Assembly (NCBI GenBank): GCA_022393335.1
Contig: JAJEKB010021302.1
Coordinates: forward strand, 1,178,517 to 1,242,516
Origin: Macrotrachela quadricornifera
Taxonomy: Eukaryota; Rotifera; Eurotatoria; Philodinida; Philodinidae
Length of the DNA: 64,000 nucleotides
Reading direction: 5' to 3'
Shown: piece by piece, positions 23,142 to 33,392 of the stretch
How positions within the stretch are numbered: position 1 is the first letter of the stretch
Layout of the letters: each line of letters starts with the position of its first letter
Notes under the pieces: model-generated
The model's database searches: none
Seen by the model: only the letters and a program-made list of their open reading frames with translations
What the model was told of the DNA's origin: nothing
Made by a program: the position numbers and the translations under genes

Positions 23142-24906
23142 GGTATGCGCCAACCCATGTAAAAAATAAGTAGGCAAAAACCAACTTTTTAGTACTTTTC
23201 AAAGTTTTTTTAAGCAGAGAAAGTACAGAAAAAGCACTTATAAGTGAATCTTCTGAGGTATTTTTATACGTTTTACCTAAAAAGTACTATTAAGTACTTC
23301 TTAAAGTAGGAAAAATACGAGAAAGTACGTTTCAAAGTGAAAAAAATATGACAAAGTACTATAAAAAGTGAAAAATAGTGAGAAAAATTACTTTATTTTA
23401 CTTAATTAATATTAAAAGTATTAAAAAGTTGGTTTTTGCCTACTTATTTTTTACATGGGAATTTTTAAGCTATGATATCAAAGGTGCCGTTTTTATCTGA
23501 TGAAGAGCCGAATTGTATGCGGTTTAATTGTATCAACCTTACTCAGTTTTTTTTGCTCTATTCGAAACTATAATTGAAGTTTATGAAACATTAAAAAAAG
23601 GTTTTGAATTTGACCTGGATTTGACTGAAATTCGAATTTTTCAAGTTTTTTTGGTCAAATCCTGTCAAATCCAATTGAATTTGAGACTTGTCCTTTGTAC
23701 TATTTAAAACTCAACCATAGTTTTGAGAAGAGCGTTCAAAACTGAGCAGAAGTGGCATGAAAAATAGATGCTAGTTGGAAAAGTCTCAATGGTGGCCATG
23801 TTACTTTTGAACAGGGAAAAAACTAATTGTAGTCAATTCCTGGAATTTTTGATCAAATATTTATATACTTTCAGTGTTGAGACTTTTGTGAAACAAGATC
23901 TAAAAGAGAGTGTTGAAGTGTTTAAGTGTAGAAATTTGGACCCGCCCCCCGCTCCACAGACGTGACAGACATCCTTAGCAACAGCACATTACAGACTTGA
24001 CAGACATCACAGACCGTGACAGACAGGCCAGAGTACCATCTCAAACCGAAACCTACGTCTTAATGTATTAATTAATTATTATATTCGTTTTTAACTAATT
24101 AATTAGGTTTAATTGATTAATTGGCCTTTAATTATTCAATTCGTATATAATTAATTAATTCTTGTCTGATTAAGCAATTAATGTCTACTTAGTTCATTAA
24201 TTGGTGTTTAATTAATTAAATATCTATTGCAGATCGTGACCAACACCTAAGCTGATTAATTAATTCGCATCTAATTGATTAATTATCCATTAGAGACAGC
24301 ATATTGGGCTCATCATAGAGAGTGAGAAACGCGATCTAAAATCATCACATATTTTGTGACAGATAACTTCAAGATACTATCAGGGGTCCTGTATAACTCA
24401 AGTCTAGTTAAAATATCGATGGAGTATCTTCTCAGTGAAGTTCTATAGTTTATAGTCAGGAATAATGCGGAAGCATGCCCAGTTATACATAAAACACCAA
24501 TTTTTTTGAGAATTACCAACAATGAGTGTATCGTGTTTCACATTTTTAATCCTGAAGGGATTGCGCTGAAAGCTGTTTCGACTAGTATCTATTTTTCATG
24601 CCACTTCTGCTCAGTTTTGAACGCTCTTCTCAAAACTATGGTTGAGTTTTAAATAGTACAAAGGACAAGTCTCAAATTCAATTGGATTTGACAGGATTTG
24701 ACCAAAAAAACTTGAAAAATTCGAATTTCAGTCAAATCCAGGTCAAATTCAAAACCTTTTTTTAATGTTTCATAAACTTCAATTATAGTTTCGAATAGAG
24801 CAAAAAAAACTGAGTAAGGTTGATACAATTAAACCGCATACAATTCGGCTCTTCATCAGATAAAAACGGCACCTTTGATATCATAGCCTAGGTATTGGTG
24901 CATACC
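23142..24906. mobile_element. 1.77-kb foldback element, TA-flanked, with a MITE nested in its left arm
   Basis: Long inverted arms: the left arm (23142 to about 23785, counting the nested MITE) mirrors the right arm (about 24582-24906). The outer ends are GGTATGCGCCAA on the left and TTGGTGCATACC on the right, each flanked by TA (23140-23141, 24907-24908). Landmarks in both arms are CTATGATATCAAAGGTGCC and GCATGAAAAATAGAT. The interior (23790-24580) has TTAATTAATT-rich and GTGACAGACA-rich stretches but no transposase. The right end stops 76 bp before the ATG of the GTPase gene. Confidence 0.82.
23154..23459. mobile_element. nested MITE with CCCATGTAAA termini
   Basis: A 306-bp foldback. Left CCCATGTAAAAAATAAGTAG, right CTACTTATTTTTTACATGGG; the arms extend through GCAAAAACCAACTTTTTA. 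It sits in the left arm of the 23142-24906 element. The intact right arm shows the empty site: CCAA-TACCTAGGCTATG there, versus CCAA-[MITE]-AATTTTTAAGCTATG here. The insertion therefore duplicated AA (23152-23153, 23460-23461). Confidence 0.85.
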
Positions 24907-24982
24907 TACATTTGATTAGTAAATCAGTCCCATATGTGCAGTGATTTTCTCATATTTATTTAACATTTTCGATTGCTAACAG

Positions 24983-27469
24983 ATGAATCCTTACATTACG
25001 ACGCTTCAAACAAAAGTTATTGAATTTCTGAATGCTTCGATCAAGTTACTGAACAATTCGGACCAAATTCTCTATCGAACATATAGTGTTGCAGATGATC
25101 TCGTTGCCATACCCATGATGGACAGATTGAAAAATATTGAAAAGCTGGAACAGAAAATTCAAGACGTCATAGTTTTTCAAATTCGAATGCCAATTGTTGC
25201 CTCAATGAAAGCAGGAAAATCAACGATTATTAATGCTATTATTGGTGGTGAATATCTTCCAACACGTATGGATGCAATGACCGCTCTTCCAACTGTTGTA
25301 GCATTGAAATTAGGCATGACCGATGTAAAAGATGCCGATCGTGTTCAGTTCTTCCTTACTGACAAAACAATCGCTGCAGTGGACAATCTCCGAAAGAAAG
25401 TGATGAGATTGTTCAAGGAATTGTTTTCCGATGATCAAAAATTGAACTCTCTGGTGCAGGACAATACTCATTTGGTTTCAACCGCATTCAAACTTCGTGA
25501 TGATCACGAATCCTCATGGATTTTACCGAGGACACTCAAAAATAGCCAAGATATACAAAAAATTCTTACTTTTATTAATGAATTAGTTCGCCTTTCAATC
25601 AAAATCTCTTCAAACTATCCCGATTTGGATTTATCTCTTGATCCTTTTCTCAAAGACATTCCAATCATCGATGTTCACCATCGAGCAATTACTGATCGAC
25701 GATCAGTCATTAAACATCCATGTCAAATGCTGCTCATCGATACTCCAGGACCAAATGAAGCAGGTTGTGCACGATCATTGCAAATGTTTCTCCAGAATGA
25801 ATTGAGAAGAGCTGATATGGTCCTGATTGTCGTCGAATATGGACATATAAACACGGAGGCTGATGCCAAAATCACCGAATATATTGCTGATATTCGTCGT
25901 CTGAATCGAAATTACGAATGTATTTATGTTTTGGTCAATAAAGCTGATCTACGTAAACGAAAAGATATGTCCAAAGAAGCTCTACTTGGCTATGTCGCAA
26001 ATGTATACAACGTCCCAACGCATTGTGTCTTTGAATTAAGTGGAAGTCATGCGTTGATTGCTCAACAATATGTCACCGATTATCTTCGCCATGGTGAAAG
26101 CATTGTCTTGCATGAATCCAGTACGGCGAACGATGTTCTTGAAGCATTTTGCCCTATCGACTGGGACGAACGTCTCACCGACAGCAGTCCAGATGAAGTT
26201 GAAACTATGGCAAGAAATTTGTACCGAAGATCAGGTCTTAGTAATATTCTTGACAAGGTTCTTGATGAGGTCTTAGGACAAGTCATTCAACGGTGTATTC
26301 AATCGGCTACCGATACGTGCAAAGAAAACAATGAGAATTTAGTGGCAAACATCGATGTACGTCTGAAGGGGTTGCAATTATTAGAAGAAAGATTACGCCA
26401 GGAGATCAATGATTTGAAAAATGATCTTAACGATTTAGCGATTGTAGAACAAAAAGAATTGAATAGGATTTCCGAAATTACTAATGCGCTGGAGCAAGAA
26501 CTTCGTTTATTCTTTCAGAAAGCCATTGAGGAATACGAAGCTGGTGTACAAGAGATCTTCAATCCAATGAATAAGCTTTGGTTCGATTCTGCTGAAAGAG
26601 AACGGCAGGATCGTGAGACCAAGAATCAGTTGGTTTTGGGTGCAGTATTGACGACCACTCTTGGAGCTACTGGTGGTATTGGTGGCTACACTGCTTCAGG
26701 CGCCATTTCTGCCGTTGTTGGAACGATTGTTGGTTTTATATGTGGTTATAAAAGTACGCCATATTTATTAGAGTATTTTCAAAATGACACTAGCGAAGTC
26801 AATTTTGAAGATGGTGAGAAAGCCAAGGAATTTATCGAAGGTATTACTGATCTGCTCAATAATTTATCTCAAATGATTTATGTGATGGTTCAAAAAGAAG
26901 TTACCGCGACATGTAATGAAACATGTACAAAATTTACTTCCCAGTTGAGTCAACGCACATTGCAGATTATTCAACGAGCCAATGAAGGATTACGTAAGAC
27001 TTTTAATATTGATCCAGCCGTTCCACAGCGTCTCGAATCCAAAATCGGGGATATTCATATCGACTTAAATGATATTGGTTATGAAAAAGAACGTTCTTAC
27101 GGATTCATCAGGCGATTACTAACAAATGAACATAATGAGGATCGTAAAACTTGGTTTTTATCACGTTCCAAACTCCAAGAAAAATGTCTGACAAGTCTAA
27201 AAGCGAATATGCAATACATTGAAAAAGATATTGTCGAACGAACTATTTCAGAAATGAAGTCAACCTTCAAGTCACTTTTTACTGATTTAAAAGCTCATTT
27301 GGAGAAATATCAAAATTATGCCGCCTGGTGTATTAAAGATAAGAGCCTAACCCAAGAAAACCAGACGAAATTTATCGCACAATTATCCGATCTGAGAAAG
27401 GAGTCACTCGTTCATCAACAACAGATGCAAACTTTCACTGAATCGATTGATTGGAGCAAACTTGTTTAA
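24983..27469 (+). CDS. CrfC/YjdA-like dynamin-family GTPase, likely of bacterial origin
   Basis: 828 codons, one exon. GTPase motifs: G1 at 73-81 (ASMKAGKST), switch I MTALPT at 99-104, G3 DTPGPNEAG at 253-261, G4 NKAD at 319-322. A helical region with heptad-like stretches follows. At about 547-590 there is a Gly/Ala-rich hydrophobic stretch (GAVLTTTLGATGGIGGYTA), a plausible membrane-inserting paddle as in bacterial dynamin-like proteins. The C-terminal part is again helical. The combination MKAGKST / TALPT / DTPGPNEAG matches what I know of bacterial CrfC (YjdA), a dynamin-like protein linked to chromosome partitioning, rather than eukaryotic dynamins, which read GxxSxGKSS. The ATG directly follows an AG acceptor-like TGCTAACAG, so a 5'-UTR intron is possible. 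AATAAA at 27582-27587 lies 113 nt past the stop. Its role in this host is unknown; membrane remodelling is the family-level guess. Confidence 0.85.
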   Translation: MNPYITTLQTKVIEFLNASIKLLNNSDQILYRTYSVADDLVAIPMMDRLKNIEKLEQKIQDVIVFQIRMPIVASMKAGKSTIINAIIGGEYLPTRMDAMTALPTVVALKLGMTDVKDADRVQFFLTDKTIAAVDNLRKKVMRLFKELFSDDQKLNSLVQDNTHLVSTAFKLRDDHESSWILPRTLKNSQDIQKILTFINELVRLSIKISSNYPDLDLSLDPFLKDIPIIDVHHRAITDRRSVIKHPCQMLLIDTPGPNEAGCARSLQMFLQNELRRADMVLIVVEYGHINTEADAKITEYIADIRRLNRNYECIYVLVNKADLRKRKDMSKEALLGYVANVYNVPTHCVFELSGSHALIAQQYVTDYLRHGESIVLHESSTANDVLEAFCPIDWDERLTDSSPDEVETMARNLYRRSGLSNILDKVLDEVLGQVIQRCIQSATDTCKENNENLVANIDVRLKGLQLLEERLRQEINDLKNDLNDLAIVEQKELNRISEITNALEQELRLFFQKAIEEYEAGVQEIFNPMNKLWFDSAERERQDRETKNQLVLGAVLTTTLGATGGIGGYTASGAISAVVGTIVGFICGYKSTPYLLEYFQNDTSEVNFEDGEKAKEFIEGITDLLNNLSQMIYVMVQKEVTATCNETCTKFTSQLSQRTLQIIQRANEGLRKTFNIDPAVPQRLESKIGDIHIDLNDIGYEKERSYGFIRRLLTNEHNEDRKTWFLSRSKLQEKCLTSLKANMQYIEKDIVERTISEMKSTFKSLFTDLKAHLEKYQNYAAWCIKDKSLTQENQTKFIAQLSDLRKESLVHQQQMQTFTESIDWSKLV

Positions 27470-28735
27470 CCTCCTACATAGCCTTAACCAAATATTTTTT
27501 CTTCTTCCAAGTAATTGATTGCTTTTATATTTAGACAGGAAAATATCTCTTCGCTTGATATTTTCTTTTCTTATTTATTAGAATAAAATTAAATTCATTT
27601 CACAGTACAATGCGCTTTAATTTTATCTTAAAGTGACTGCTACTTGAGGAAGAATTTTGAGAGAACACGATGCGAACAGCTTTTATTGTTATTATTTTTT
27701 GTTTAGACATGTATCAAACCAAAACTGAAACTCAAACTATTTGGGAGTTTAGGTATTGAGTTAGAGTTTGGGTTTAGAGTCGATACTAGATATATGTACT
27801 TGAATATTGGAGCTTCGAATTCTGGTCAGTATCTATTCATCTTATTTTTGTCTACAACTGATTTCTTACACATGAGGACCGCCAAAATAAATGTCACTGT
27901 AATATATTGAGTTAGAACGGATGCGATTAATCTTTTTAATGTGCTAGAGACTATTTCATGATGGTATCTGTACGTTAAACAGCAATATTATATGTAAGTT
28001 TCCAGGGATTACTTGAGGTATGATTGTGATTTCCCAAAAAGCACTTAAAATTAGCACGAATAGTCTTTTGTTGGATACGAGATTGTACGTGTCACTTGCG
28101 CGCTAACTGACTATGATGCTGCAACTATTATCAACAGCGTAGATCTGCATTCATGACAACTACGATATATCTAAAAATGTTACCGGACATTTTTCAAGAG
28201 CCAATAATGGGTGCTGTCTGTAATCCATTGAGCTCTATCATTGTGTGTGGTATTTCCATTAAGGCTATAACCACAGATTATATGAACGCGGAGAATTTGT
28301 GAAGTCCTGAGAGGTTTTACAACATAGATCAGCAACTTCAGTGGTGTACCTTCTACTTAGGTCAGTCCAAAAGCAGTGGCGGAGATATCCTAATTTATTA
28401 TAAAAAGCTTCGAGCGACTTTTTCCCTATATAGAGTGATAGAGAAAATAAAGCTCCATTTTCCTGTACTATTATATCACGCTGAAACTAATATCATAATA
28501 ATAAACTTTCGAGAAAATTCAGTTTAGTAGCATGTCGTCTGGCTGTTACAAGGTGGTATCTTATGTTCGATGTGTGTTATCTTATTGTTATTCTATTTGT
28601 TCTTCTTCTCTCTCTTTTTTTTTATTTTTATTTTCATCTCGCTCAATGCCTAGACGTCTTTACACATTAAGATATGCGAACTTTAACAACCTTAGAACAA
28701 GAAAGAAATGTGAGATTCACGAGACTCTCATTTTA
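27470..28735. other. no gene seen
   Basis: 3' flank of the GTPase gene. A GTTTGGGTTTAGAGT-like degenerate stretch lies near 27740-27780. TTAGGTCAGTCCAAAAG near 28358-28375 resembles a mariner terminal repeat and may be the outer end of the mariner copy that follows, but I could not match a partner end. Confidence 0.4.
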
Positions 28736-29754
28736 TTAAATGTTCGAAGTAATTGTCGCTTTTATCCACATATAACTGCATTCGCTGAATCTATTTTTCG
28801 AATGTTTTTCTATATTCTTCTTTATTTAAGGAGTTCATGAAGTCGCATACAGCACGGTACAATGATTCAGAATCGCTTTGATTGGTGAGATTTTTTTTAA
28901 TGAGATCAAATAACTAAAAATCACATGATGCCAAATCTAAAGAATTAGGTGGATGTCTTATTATTGTAATGCCTTCAGATTTAAGATAATTAGACAATTC
29001 TTTGTGAGCATGTGGTCATTCATAATCGTAATGAATTTTAATATCTTGGACACCACATGTCGGACGCTGTTTCTTGATGTTATTAATGAGAGGTTCCAAA
29101 CAGTTCTCGATATAATATTGATGACCGACATTTTGGCCTCTTTTCATACGATGAATTAAAACAGAACCAGTTGACTTGAAACAGATACTACATAAGGCTT
29201 GTGGAGCGAAACAACATTGTCGTACTACTGTAGGTAGAGGATCATCTTTTGAAACCCAAGCAGCATTTGACAATTTTCGACCAATTTGTTTATGATAGAA
29301 CCATGACTCATCACTTATTATAATATCACAACCGCCACGCACCTGATTCGAATTTTGCTGAATTTTCTTTGCATATTTAAACTCTTTCACTTAGTTGTGA
29401 ACCAGTCAACTGTTTAAGTATCTTACGAGCAGTCATTTTTCTCAGATGCAGATGATCGGTGATTATTCGGTGAATCGTTCCATGGCTGAGACCAGTTTAC
29501 ATTTCCATCTCTTCTATTGTAACAAGAGGATCATCGTTAGGAAGACTACGAACTTGTTCAAAATGTTCAAACGTTGCGACGGTAATGGATCTACCAGACC
29601 GTACTTCGTCCTCGATATCTTCTCGACTTTCACGAAACAATTGCAACCACCCTTCTACTGTCCTATATGCTGGAGCTTGATCACCAAAAACAAAGTGTAG
29701 TTCCTTGTAAATAATTCTTACTTGAATATTAAGTGCAGTACGCACTTTAATCAT
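28736..29754 (-). pseudogene. dead mariner transposase
   Basis: Minus-strand copy in several frames. The N-terminal HTH part (29754-29497, from MIKVRTALN) includes GWLQLFRESREDIEDEVRSG, the usual mariner linker. The catalytic part has IISDESWFYH (first Asp), IHYDYE-stop-PHAH (second Asp) and PPNSLDLASCDF-stop-LFDLIKK (third). Counting 34 residues between the second Asp and the Asp of SCDF gives the DD34D spacing of mariner. The C-terminus continues to FEHLIK near 28736. At least three in-frame stops and a frame change make it non-functional. Confidence 0.88.
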
Positions 29755-30570
29755 TTTCGGCCGGATGTTGCCATTTCACAGCAAAGAGTCAATATTTCTG
29801 TCAGATTAGTTTAAGTTAATGCTTCATAATGTTTTAGACACATTGATAATTAAACTAATATATTTCTGCGTAAGTTCATGCATTCATACAAACAATAAAA
29901 CCTCTTAGTGAGGAGATAGGGAACTTAATTTAGGATATCCCAAAGAAGCATACGAATGAAAATAAATTTTTTCTTCGTGTCTAAATATTCAATTTGAAAA
30001 GCATTTAGTGATAAATTTTTCTTGTTGGATATGTGATCCCCTGTAACACCAACTCGAGTTATGGAATAAACTGGGACAATAAAAAATAGGAATGTTGCCG
30101 AATGACAGCCCAACCGTATAAATACAAAATTCAGGAAAAAAAACTAGCTTTTGGTCTATCAAATTTCGATAGTTTATAGTTTATTTTGAACTCATATCTT
30201 CATACTTGTGAGCGTGTGATCCTATTAAAAGATTGGATTGCTCTACGTGACTAACTCAGATGATGAGATAAGAAATAGTGAGGTATTTATTACAAACAAA
30301 TCAGCGCTATTTATAGCACTCGCGAACAAAGATGAACAAACGTGGGAACATCCTGATGCAAAGAATGCAAACAAAGACAGGAAAAATCCATATGTGAAGA
30401 GAACAGAAAGAGAATATATGCATGAAAGAAAAGAGGATGATATATATCAACCTCTAACAATACTAAAACATAGTTTGTCTTTTTATCTGCCTTTTGCAGA
30501 CTGAAGCCGAAATATCTCAAGAATATTCTGAAAATTTGCGAAATTAGACAGTTTTCTCCACAGAAGTTCT
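29755..30570. other. no gene seen
   Basis: 5' flank of the dead mariner, then AT-rich sequence. Open frames at 29925-30113 and 30238-30520 on opposite strands are unrecognised. Confidence 0.4.
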
Positions 30571-30671
30571 GAATTTCAAAGCGATCTTAGAAAGTTTCAG
30601 AACATTTTGTGACAGTCTGTATTGAAATACTTTCGAATGCTTCGAAACTTTCTAAGATCGCTTTGAAATTC
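30571..30671. repeat. perfect 28-bp inverted repeat (hairpin)
   Basis: GAATTTCAAAGCGATCTTAG plus AAAGTTTC (30571-30598) is repeated exactly inverted at 30644-30671, around a 45-nt loop. The arms are A/T-balanced and not part of any element I could bound. Confidence 0.75.
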
Positions 30672-31189
30672 AAAATTTGAGGGCGAGGGTGTGCGTCTAA
30701 GCTGTCATGATGCGTTTCGTTAAAATCTTCTTTTTTGATGGTGTGTAGATATGCACCGATGCCGAAGCTGAGGGTTGAGTGAGTTCGGGTTCGGGTTTGG
30801 CTGGAGTTCGGTCTTGGGATTCGAGTTCTGGTTCGAGCTAGAATTTTGGGGTTGCGTTGGGCATTATATACACTGAATATTTCATTGGTTCGGTAATATA
30901 AAAATATTCTTATTCTCTAATAAAACTTTCATATTTTTATCAGTTACCTCCAATAGAGGGTGAGAGTGGGGTAAGTTTTTTTGCCTGGGTCTTCCAAAGC
31001 TTAGAGGTTGAGTTTAAGTTTTTGTTATAATGTTCATACATAGTTAGGATTATGTACAAAGTTTCAGACTCCTAAGTCTTGTAGCTCGTTGTGGTCCGTC
31101 ATTGATTTTATTTGAGTTTCACGCAATCTGCTAATGGATGAATTATCATCAATTGAAAAACTTTGCATTTCGCTTTTCGACTCTTAAAT
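30672..31189. other. no gene; GGTTCG-rich stretch
   Basis: 30765-30860 holds a degenerate repeat of GGTTCGGGTT / GAGTTCGG words, more GC-rich than its flanks. Nothing else is recognised. Confidence 0.4.
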
Positions 31190-32060
31190 ATGATTTATTA
31201 AAAAATCAAAATATTTCAGAAGATACAGTGTAAAAAGCTCTACAATTTACATAGAGCAACTAATTTTACAGTTGCATTTTCTGTGTTAAAAAAGCGATAA
31301 ACTTTTGAACAATCCAATTTCGACGCTGCGACAACAATATTTTTTTGATAAAAGATGAATCCGTTTTTTCCTATTTCATCTTTGATTTGGCTGATATCCT
31401 ATATTAGACAAAGAACAAAATATGTCGGAAGATGTAGTGTGAAAAGCTCTACAAATTACATAAGACATCTTATTTTACAGTCCCATTTATTCACCGTGAA
31501 AATTGACAAAATTCTTAACGATCAAAATTCGACGCTCCGAACAGTATTTCTTTTTTGTATGTGATGAGCATGTTTTTTTTCTTATTTATCGCTTGACACA
31601 TTTTGTTTAAACAAAAACAAAATATACTAGAAGACGCAGCATGAAAAATTCTACAATTTATAAAGAACACTTTGTATTATGTATTCAACTTTTGTGATTA
31701 AGAAAAGGCAAAATTGTGAGAGAGAAATCTTCTAGAATGTCAAAATTCTACACGAACGAAGACGTCCTTTTCCGTATTTCTTCTTTTTATCTTCCAATAC
31801 ATTTTTATAAAAACAGCGAATATGTGGCAAGATGCAGCTCAAAAAACTCTATAATTTACACACAACAGTTTTATTTAAATTGTGTCTTTTTTATTTTGAA
31901 AGTAAAATCAAAATTCTCTGAACTATCTATCGCAGCGTCGAGAGTTGGTCACTTAGAATACTGTTAATTTTGAAAGAAAAAATATACAATCGGCATAAAC
32001 TTCATATTGTAGGCTGTAGAGCTTTTCACGCTGTATCTTCTGGTATATTTTCTTTTTATT
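31190..32060. repeat. tandem repeat, period about 205 bp, last unit inverted
   Basis: Anchor phrase CAGAAGATACAGTGTAAAAA followed by GCTCTACAATTTACATA. Copies lie at about 31206, 31407, 31618 and 31820 (spacings 201, 211, 202), with an inverted copy at about 32012-32060. Short open frames here (31355-31564, 31716-31967) fall in the repeat and look non-coding. The anchor recurs in the interior of the foldback element at 55759-56407. Confidence 0.72.
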
Positions 32061-32766
32061 TTCATAAAAAGTTTGTAAGAATAAAAATATAGAGTTCAAA
32101 GTTCTGTCATATATTATAAGTCATCATTTATGTAGCGTATAGAAAGTCGTATGTTGCTCACGTAAAATATAGGATAAATTAGAACAAAGTACAAGACTTA
32201 GAACTCTGAAATTCTGCATATATTCCTAAATATGTCTAAGCGATATTACAGAATACTTCAATACAAACTGAAGCTTTTAGAAGAGCCGAGTGAAAAAACT
32301 TTTGTAATGCCCTATGTACAAATAAGGAAAAATAGATTTGCTAATCATGTCAGAGACAACACATATTTAGAGCTCATACAAGGGATCAATTAATCATCGG
32401 TTGAATTAGACAAACAACTAACATATATTTTCAAACGTGAAAGCATCTCAAGAATCTAAATTTGACCATACATAAAGACAACTGACGCATCAGTCTATTT
32501 TACTCAAGGAGAAAACAGCTGATTCTATGGCTCCATCAGACAGAAGTCTGCAGTCTCTCTCTCTGGAAATTACTTCCGAAAGCTGAACGCTTATATTATA
32601 GTCGAGATTAATTAAGACAGAAGCAGTAGATTCTATGACTTTACGTGGTACTCCGTGAATCTGGCTGACTTTGCATGACTCAATTTGACTTCACTTGACT
32701 TCAAGGGACTGGAGCCAGCTGTTTCTCCCTCGATTTCACTTCAGTAACAGCTCGATCACTCACTAA
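32061..32766. other. no gene seen
   Basis: AT-rich. Repeated TTGACTTCA / TTTGACTTCACTTGACTT words lie near 32670-32710. No coding content. Confidence 0.4.
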
Positions 32767-32837
32767 TAGTGGCGTAACCAAGGTCGGGCATGGTTGGGCG
32801 GCGCCCAACCACCGTCATAATCCTGGTTACGCCGCTA
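32767..32837. mobile_element. 71-bp hAT micro-MITE
   Basis: The left end TAGTGGCGTAACCA and right end TGGTTACGCCGCTA are inverted, with a GC-rich palindromic core (GGTTGGGCGGCGCCCAACC). The 8-bp target CTCACTAA is duplicated exactly (32759-32766 and 32838-32845). The ends fit the hAT rule YARNG. Confidence 0.87.
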
Positions 32838-32845
32838 CTCACTAA

Positions 32846-33392
32846 GTCTCGAATCTCAATGCATATACATAACACATTAATTCAGACCAAAGCTATTGAA
32901 AAAGAGAAGTTATTGCGTTTGCCTGAATGACAACATATAACTTTGGCATATTCTAAACTCTGACTCGACAAATTTTTTCTTTTTACTTTTCATCGCTTCA
33001 AATGCATTTTGATCGATATGCATTGTAAAAAACATGATAAAAAAATCTTTTCCTCTTTGTATTCATTTTCAACAATGTGTAATATAGAACAAAAGATAAA
33101 GAAGATGATAATAATATATGTATGGCCATTCTCCAACTTCTTTGACAACATTGAAATAATTATACATTTTTAAGAGGACGTTATACAGATCTGTTCTTTA
33201 TATGAGGAAAAAACACGAAATTTTTCTATGAAATAGATGCAGTGTGGAAAACTGCATTAGATATGTATATTTCGAAACCTGTAAAGTGTTAAAAATAATG
33301 AAAGATATGCTTTAATTTGATATAAAATATTTTGAAGATCATTTATAACTGAACTTGTAAAGAGAACATCATAGTTTACTAATCCTCTGTAG
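32846..33392. other. no gene seen
   Basis: Downstream flank of the minus-strand F-box gene, very AT-rich; probably contains its 3' UTR. Confidence 0.4.

Noticed and set aside
28358..28375. TTAGGTCAGTCCAAAAG as the mariner terminal repeat
   Set aside because: Plausible by sequence, but the partner end beyond 29754 could not be found; the mariner is bounded by its coding remnant only.
29446..29700. 84-codon plus-strand frame
   Set aside because: Shadow of the dead mariner transposase on the other strand.
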